Below, one piece after another: positions 15,877-19,746 of a stretch of 19,746 nt of DNA (positions are counted from its first letter, which is position 1; the number at the start of each line of letters is the position of its first letter). The position numbers and the translations under genes were made by a program. Source of the stretch: JBDRHL01 sp043816955 (GTDB taxonomy: Bacteria > Planctomycetota > Phycisphaerae > Sedimentisphaerales > CAYZTY01). The notes below the pieces were generated by a model. That model had not been told where the DNA came from. It saw only the letters and a program-made list of their open reading frames with translations, and did no database searches. The stretch lies in the NCBI GenBank assembly GCA_043816955.1, contig JBDRHL010000049.1, positions 1 to 19,746 on the forward strand, in the 5' to 3' direction.

Positions 15877-17850
15877 TTAGCTTATATCTTCAAACTTCTC
15901 GTCAAGATTATGATGATCTACCACCCTGCCGTCATCAAGTGCATTTCTTTCAACAGTTTTAAGCCTTCGGAATAATCTTAGCAGATCCCGTATACCGCCG
16001 AACGCCAGCCATCCGGCACAGAGAAAACCAGTTGAAATACTGAAGATCAGTAAACCAAAGGCAAAGCGTCCCCAGCCCTCGGACGAAAGGCCGTGGAAAG
16101 CCGCGATCGATACCGCAACCACACTTACAAGGAAAAATATCATAGTCTTAACGATGGCAATGACATAAATGATCCTGTCGCCACGGGTGAAATCGTCGCT
16201 GTATCCGAAAAACTTTCTTATGCTCCATTTGGATGTCGATTCGACCTGAACACCTTCCTTATGTTCCTCTTTTATGACATATTCTCCTCTATGGAGCATT
16301 TTATCCATATTAAAGACTGCCCTTCTGCCAAACAGTGATACAAGAACATAAGATAACACGGCCACACCCATGCTGATAGCCGTCATCCACTTGAAATCAA
16401 CAGGAAAACTCATACCGAACTTCGCCATCCATATCTGTTCGAGAATTACCGCCGAAGTTGCAACAGTCGACCCGAGAATCAACGCAACCCATGCCGCGGC
16501 AGTGGTACCTCTCTTCCAGTACAGCCCACCTATGATCACCGAACCTGCTCCGCCTAAAAAAATCGCACCGGTGATCATGAAAAACAGTTGAATCCGCTGT
16601 GACTGCTGGAAAAAACAGCTCCAGAAAAAAACAAACGCCGTAACACCAATAATAGACCATCTGAGCCACCTGAGATGCTGCTCCGGCGTGAGAGCCTTCT
16701 TACGCAGCGGCAGTACCACATCCTGGATAAGGATACTGCCCCAGGAATGCAGTTGGGTATTGTGCGTGCTGACAAAAGCAGCAAATATAGCCGCGGCAAA
16801 CGCCCCAAGCAGTCCTTTCGGTATAAACACCGCCATCGTAACAGACGTGGTCATCTGGTTACGTACCTCGCTGTTAGTAATGTCGTTGAGCAGCAGCTTG
16901 ATTTTGGCTGCCTGCTCGGCATATTGAGGATGGTGCATAAAGGTATAAGCACAAAGCGGCAGAAACAGAAGCGTTCCCCAAAAAGCCCACCAGCGGAACT
17001 GCGAGAGAACAACGGCCATCTTCGCTTCATGCGGACTCAGCGCAGCACAATTATAAGCTTGTTCGCTCTGCCAGGCATTGCGGTTATAAACTCGCGTCAT
17101 GATGTGAATAATAAAGAACCACATAGTGAAGCCCACGTTGTCTCCGATGTCAAATGGGTTCACCATCGATTTCCCGGGAGGAGCAGCCAATAAGGTATCA
17201 AAAATATCACCCATCCTGAATTTGATCAGCAAAATTACAAGGATAGCGAGCAGCACAATATTGCAGAACATCCCCTGTAAAAAATCTGTAACTATCACGG
17301 CAATCTGACCACCGGAAAGGGTAAAATAGACCGAAACAACCAAAAGAACACCCACTAAAATCGGGAAAGTCGGCACCATACCGTTGCAGAAATGGTCGGG
17401 TAGCCCACAGTATTGAATAAAAAAGTTTGCGCCGATACCCGGGAAAATGCCGAAATTGATCAGCCCCGCTCCGAAAGCCAGAATGCCGGCGAAAATTCTG
17501 AAACGTCTGCTGTAACGTATTTCAAAAAACTGCGCCATCGTCAGAGCACGCGTTTCCCGAAATCTGTAAACAACCCATCCTGTCATCGACAGCAGCAACA
17601 TTATCGGATAGCTGAAAAAACCCCACCACATTGACGCGAAACCCACATTATAAAATACCTGCATCTGGGCAATAACCGAAACAGCACCCAATGCGGCCAT
17701 GCCCTGAGCAATACAAATGAGGTATCGGCCAGCGCATCGATTTGCGGCGAGAAAATCGGCAACACTTCTGGTGTATCTTTTTGTAAACTGGGCCATCGCC
17801 GTTAATATAATAAACAAACAAGCAATGATAACCCAATCGACTACATGCAT
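15877..17850 (-). CDS. Sodium:solute symporter (SSS family)
   Basis: 657 residues, strongly hydrophobic, with about 13-14 predicted membrane helices starting at W-V-I-I-A-C-L-F-I-I-L-T-A-M. Features of SSS (SLC5-like) transporters include R-S-V-A-D-F-L-A-A-N-R (~28-38) after the first helix, G-M-A-A-L-G-A-V-S-V-I-A-Q (~50-62), F-F-E-I-R-Y-S-R-R-F-R (~107-117), and the substrate/Na+-site helix region A-A-I-F-A-A-F-V-S-T-H-N-T-Q-L (~358-372). The last ~150 residues include two extra helices and a charged tail ending D-H-H-N-L-D-E-K-F-E-D-I-S, longer than the ~500-residue core family. It would import a sugar or related solute with sodium. AGAGGG lies 12 bases before the ATG, a rather long spacing. 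It is the middle gene of the metabolic unit (85 bp after Gfo/Idh). The substrate cannot be read from sequence. Confidence 0.92.
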   Translation of the reverse strand: MHVVDWVIIACLFIILTAMAQFTKRYTRSVADFLAANRCAGRYLICIAQGMAALGAVSVIAQMQVFYNVGFASMWWGFFSYPIMLLLSMTGWVVYRFRETRALTMAQFFEIRYSRRFRIFAGILAFGAGLINFGIFPGIGANFFIQYCGLPDHFCNGMVPTFPILVGVLLVVSVYFTLSGGQIAVIVTDFLQGMFCNIVLLAILVILLIKFRMGDIFDTLLAAPPGKSMVNPFDIGDNVGFTMWFFIIHIMTRVYNRNAWQSEQAYNCAALSPHEAKMAVVLSQFRWWAFWGTLLFLPLCAYTFMHHPQYAEQAAKIKLLLNDITNSEVRNQMTTSVTMAVFIPKGLLGAFAAAIFAAFVSTHNTQLHSWGSILIQDVVLPLRKKALTPEQHLRWLRWSIIGVTAFVFFWSCFFQQSQRIQLFFMITGAIFLGGAGSVIIGGLYWKRGTTAAAWVALILGSTVATSAVILEQIWMAKFGMSFPVDFKWMTAISMGVAVLSYVLVSLFGRRAVFNMDKMLHRGEYVIKEEHKEGVQVESTSKWSIRKFFGYSDDFTRGDRIIYVIAIVKTMIFFLVSVVAVSIAAFHGLSSEGWGRFAFGLLIFSISTGFLCAGWLAFGGIRDLLRLFRRLKTVERNALDDGRVVDHHNLDEKFEDIS

Positions 17851-17935
17851 GTTTACAATACACCCTCTGTAGAAAAACTTGAATTTGTCAATGTTCTACT
17901 CTTTTTTATAGATCACCTCGAAATATCTAAAAAAG

Positions 17936-19279
17936 CTACATCAACACTTTGATTGCCGGTTTCATTTTTGGTGGATTACTTCCATAAACAACCTCACGCA
18001 ATTCATCAATCCGAATGATGCTATGCTCAAGAACCGATCTGTATACCGCAATTCCCGTCAAAACCGCATCTATCCCATCATCAAATGATGCCTGGCGTTC
18101 AACTGTAACCATCTTATCCGTACCGATAAACAGTTCATCTCTTAAGAGCGGGTCTGATCCTTCATGAGTTCCACCCTGTTTAATAACATCTATCTGTTCT
18201 CGGCCGCCAAACATCGGTATATAAGTTATTGGTGTATCTTTCTCTTCAGGAAAAGGAAGCCTCGAAGGAGCATGTAATTCCTTAAACTCGATACGCCCTT
18301 TAGTCCCATTGATACCCAGCCTAAAACCTTCATATGGCACTGATGAATTCAAAGAATAAGATAGTAATGCCCCGCCATTGTATTTAATAACTGCCGTATA
18401 AGTGTCCTCTATATTTATTTGGGGGTCATAAAGGCACTGCCGACAACTGTAATTAGTATACTTATATTCACCTCTAAAATGCTTATTATGTGACTCGTCT
18501 TTTCTGTCCTTGCGATAATCCCCCCGGCTCCATCGCATGTAATATTTACACAAAGATTTCCTGTCGCAATCAGAACACGTTCGTCCATCCCCTATTTGCT
18601 TTTTGCTTAGAGGGTTGTATTGACCATTGGGACCAAAGAAATTCAGTGCGCCATATGCAAATACCTCATCGGCCTTTTGTCCAATCCACCACTGAACCAA
18701 GTCAAAGTGGTGGCAGGACTTATGTACGGTCAGCCCGCCGGATTTCTCACGTAAACGATTCCATCGTCTGAAGTAGTTAGGCCCATGATAGGTATCAAGA
18801 TACCAGTTCAAATCCACACTAACAACTTTTCCAATCTTGCCCTCGACTATCATTTCACGAATCCTCGTAGCATGAGGTATATAGCGAGCATTGAAGGTTA
18901 CTATAATTTTTCCGGTACTCTTGCGAGCAGCATCAACTAACTGTTTGCAATATTTTTCACTTGTTGTCAGGGGTTTTTCGACTATCACATCTAAATCATG
19001 CTCCAGCGCCTTTATCACATAAAGATGATGTAAATTATCCACGCACGCTACAATGATAACATCGGGCTTGGTCTCTTTGATCATCTTATTAAATTCATCT
19101 GGTGAATAGCCCGGAATATTTTCTTTACGCGTCTCATTATAACTCTTAATCCGAAGGGGATCTTTGTCAAGCATTGCAACAAGTTGGGCGTGAGCTTTGT
19201 ATATTCCCCTTATAGGATCCATATACATGCTAAATGCCCTATTGCTTACACCAACAACAGCATATCTTTTACGATTCAT
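17936..19279 (-). CDS. Gfo/Idh/MocA-family NAD(P)-dependent oxidoreductase with cysteine-rich insert
   Basis: 447 residues. An N-terminal Rossmann domain starts Y-A-V-V-G-V-S-N-R-A (6-15), with S and N where the usual G-x-G-x-x-[GA] has Gly. E-K-P (101-103) is the conserved catalytic lysine motif, and H-K-S-C-H-H-F-D-L-V (186-195) is the H-x3-D region used in sugar dehydrogenation. An insert holds C235-x2-C238-x5-C244 and C279-x2-C282, a likely zinc or structural cluster that I have seen in larger planctomycetal members of the family. The protein probably oxidises or isomerises an imported sugar or sugar acid in the cytosol. AGAGG six bases before the ATG supports the start. It is the first gene after the right-hand duplicated promoter. 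A paralogue with a large internal deletion lies at 322-669, at the other end of the locus. Confidence 0.9.
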   Translation of the reverse strand: MNRKRYAVVGVSNRAFSMYMDPIRGIYKAHAQLVAMLDKDPLRIKSYNETRKENIPGYSPDEFNKMIKETKPDVIIVACVDNLHHLYVIKALEHDLDVIVEKPLTTSEKYCKQLVDAARKSTGKIIVTFNARYIPHATRIREMIVEGKIGKVVSVDLNWYLDTYHGPNYFRRWNRLREKSGGLTVHKSCHHFDLVQWWIGQKADEVFAYGALNFFGPNGQYNPLSKKQIGDGRTCSDCDRKSLCKYYMRWSRGDYRKDRKDESHNKHFRGEYKYTNYSCRQCLYDPQINIEDTYTAVIKYNGGALLSYSLNSSVPYEGFRLGINGTKGRIEFKELHAPSRLPFPEEKDTPITYIPMFGGREQIDVIKQGGTHEGSDPLLRDELFIGTDKMVTVERQASFDDGIDAVLTGIAVYRSVLEHSIIRIDELREVVYGSNPPKMKPAIKVLM

Positions 19280-19328
19280 TTTTAACCTCTAAAAACAAGC
19301 GAGCCCTTAAACATTTACAATTTCTTTG

Positions 19329-19346
19329 ATGTCTGACGGAAGACAT
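19329..19346 (-). promoter_or_regulatory. 6-bp stem-loop in the Gfo/Idh mRNA leader
   Basis: ATGTCT-GACGGA-AGACAT is a perfect 6-bp inverted repeat about 14 bp past the proximal operator in the transcribed direction. The lacI leader has an unrelated stem at a similar place. The function is uncertain. Confidence 0.3.
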
Positions 19347-19359
19347 ACAATTTTTCTGA

Positions 19360-19373
19360 TGTTACCGCTCACA
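19360..19373 (-). promoter_or_regulatory. Proximal LacI-type operator upstream of the Gfo/Idh gene
   Basis: TGTTACCGCTCACA, identical over all 14 bases to the site at 14056-14069 and in the same position relative to the -35 box. Binding would cover the predicted transcription start. Confidence 0.72.
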
Positions 19374-19382
19374 CTAATTCCA

Positions 19383-19411
19383 AGGTATCAAATTTATGTA
19401 TAACATGTCAA
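19383..19411 (-). promoter_or_regulatory. Sigma-70-type promoter for the Gfo/Idh-symporter-DUF4838 unit
   Basis: A minus-strand TTGACA (19411-19406), a 17-bp spacer and ATACCT (19388-19383), or TACCTT at 18 bp. The -10 is weak, as in the lacI copy. The predicted leader is about 95-100 bases to the ATG at 19279. Confidence 0.65.
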
Positions 19412-19421
19412 CCATAATTTT

Positions 19422-19659
19422 ACAAAGTTTTTTAGCCTTTCTCATAAAACCACATTAATATATTGCTAACCTGCTCTATATTGATGCTTTAAGAACTCTG
19501 TCGGAGACATCATTTCTGATTCAGAAAGGATATCCAAACGTTTTAGAATTTATAAATAAGGTGCATTGCAACATATTTATGTGTGCGTGCACATAAACTA
19601 ATTTCGAAAAGGGGGTATCTCCTTGACTCCAGTACATACAATCGGTAGTATTTGCGATC
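19422..19659. other. Intergenic region between the Gfo/Idh promoter and the IS1595-type transposase
   Basis: It holds the distal operator at 19576-19597 and, from about 19611, what may be the left end of the insertion sequence. The first ~150 bp are AT-rich and weakly similar to 14118-14270. I see no gene here. Confidence 0.6.
19576..19597. promoter_or_regulatory. Distal LacI-type operator upstream of the Gfo/Idh gene
   Basis: Perfect 8-bp arms TTTATGTG and CACATAAA surround TGCGTG with CG at the exact centre. The core TGTGTGCGTGCACA differs from the lacI-side distal site (TGTGTGCGTTCACA) at one base. It lies 220 bp centre to centre from the proximal operator. Confidence 0.75.
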
Positions 19660-19746
19660 ATGGAAGATTACCCGCGAACATTGATGGAATTGGAAAAGCG
19701 GTTTTCATCGGAAGAGGCCTGTCGGGAATATTTGGAAGTTCTTCGA
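19611..19746 (+). mobile_element. Left end of an IS1595-type insertion sequence (boundary tentative)
   Basis: The transposase start at 19660 implies an IS end shortly upstream. The G-run GGGGGTATCTCC at 19611 is a plausible terminal repeat start, 13 bp past the distal operator. The matching right end lies beyond the window, so neither the inverted repeat nor the target duplication can be confirmed. Confidence 0.35.
19660..19746 (+). CDS. IS1595-family transposase, N-terminal fragment (cut by window edge)
   Basis: An ATG opens 29 codons to the window end: M-E-D-Y-P-R-T-L-M-E-L-E-K-R-F, then S-S-E-E-A-C-R-E-Y-L-E-V-L-R. The pattern P-[RK]-T-L-x-E-[LF]-E-x-R-F-x-[ST]-E-E-A-C-x-x-Y-L-x-x-L-R is the very conserved start of IS1595-family transposases, which continue with W-P-x-G-F-x-C-P-x-C-G (a zinc ribbon) just after the window. 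There is no strong ribosome site, common in insertion sequences. It points away from the metabolic genes. Confidence 0.82.
   Translation, partial: MEDYPRTLMELEKRFSSEEACREYLEVLR

Larger units (their letters stand above)
19359..19421 (-). repeat. Duplicated promoter/operator segment, copy 2 (Gfo/Idh side)
   Basis: Gap-free partner of 14055-14117 (52/63 identical by hand count). The 14-bp operator and the TTGACA-TG block are unchanged between copies. Most differences fall between them and around the -10. Confidence 0.85.

Noticed and set aside
16675..17193. A 172-codon open frame on the plus strand opposite the symporter gene.
   Set aside because: It lies wholly antisense to a clear SSS transporter, has no ribosome site and its translation shows no domain; it is a frame shadow.
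17884..17912. A TTGACA on the minus strand in the gap before the symporter gene, a possible internal promoter.
   Set aside because: No acceptable -10 at 16-18 bp; an 85-bp gap inside a co-directional unit is explained without it.
1..19746. CRISPR arrays, tRNA or rRNA genes, riboswitches.
   Set aside because: No short regularly spaced direct repeats, no tRNA T-loop motifs (GGTTCRANNC) in a cloverleaf setting, and no recognisable riboswitch core were seen by eye.
1..19746. A composite transposon made by the two flanking transposases.
   Set aside because: The two fragments belong to different families (IS701/IS4-like and IS1595-like), so they cannot form one composite transposon together.

Overview
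The window looks like part of a Planctomycetota genome, probably a Phycisphaerae/Sedimentisphaerales-type bacterium (inference, no marker gene present). The reasons are a DUF1559-like type II secretion pseudopilin with an H-X9-D motif, a PEP-CTERM surface protein, dockerin-like C-termini of the 'D-x-N-x-D-C' type on three secreted proteins, DUF4838-like and DUF6259-like TIM-barrel proteins, a Gfo/Idh oxidoreductase and an SSS-family symporter. Eleven genes in a row (ten apparently functional, one broken) lie on the minus strand. Both window edges are transposase fragments on the plus strand.

Layout, in transcription order (right to left). The right edge (19660-19746) is the start of an IS1595-type transposase. 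At 19279-14436 is a metabolic unit: Gfo/Idh dehydrogenase, sodium:solute symporter, cytosolic DUF4838-like protein. At 13995-12937 is a LacI-family regulator, followed by an extracellular unit: a protein with three copies of a ~215-residue lectin-like module plus dockerin-like end; a CBM9/DOMON-like protein with dockerin-like end; a PEP-CTERM protein with one copy of the same module; a pseudopilin; a 1068-residue DUF6259-like putative glycosidase that starts with a fifth copy of the module and ends in two dockerin-like repeats; and a 1249-residue secreted multidomain protein with a probable TIM barrel. At 669-322 is a second Gfo/Idh gene that has lost about 328 internal codons in frame. The left edge (1-315) is the C-terminus of an IS701/IS4-like (DDE) transposase, whose right end appears to cut into the 3' end of the broken gene.

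How it fits together (inference). The secreted proteins would bind and cut a polysaccharide at the cell surface, the symporter would import the product, and the dehydrogenase and cytosolic DUF4838-like protein would process it. The substrate cannot be named from sequence.

The clearest regulatory signal is a duplicated 63-bp promoter segment (14055-14117 and 19359-19421, 52/63 identical without gaps), one copy ahead of lacI and one ahead of the Gfo/Idh gene. Each has a perfect minus-strand TTGACA -35 box and a palindrome TGTTACCGCTCACA just past the -10 region. This resembles the E. coli lac operator and sits in the same place. Each promoter also has a second CG-centred palindrome 220-230 bp upstream (14284-14301, 19576-19597). 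This suggests that one LacI-type protein controls both halves of the locus, possibly by DNA looping.
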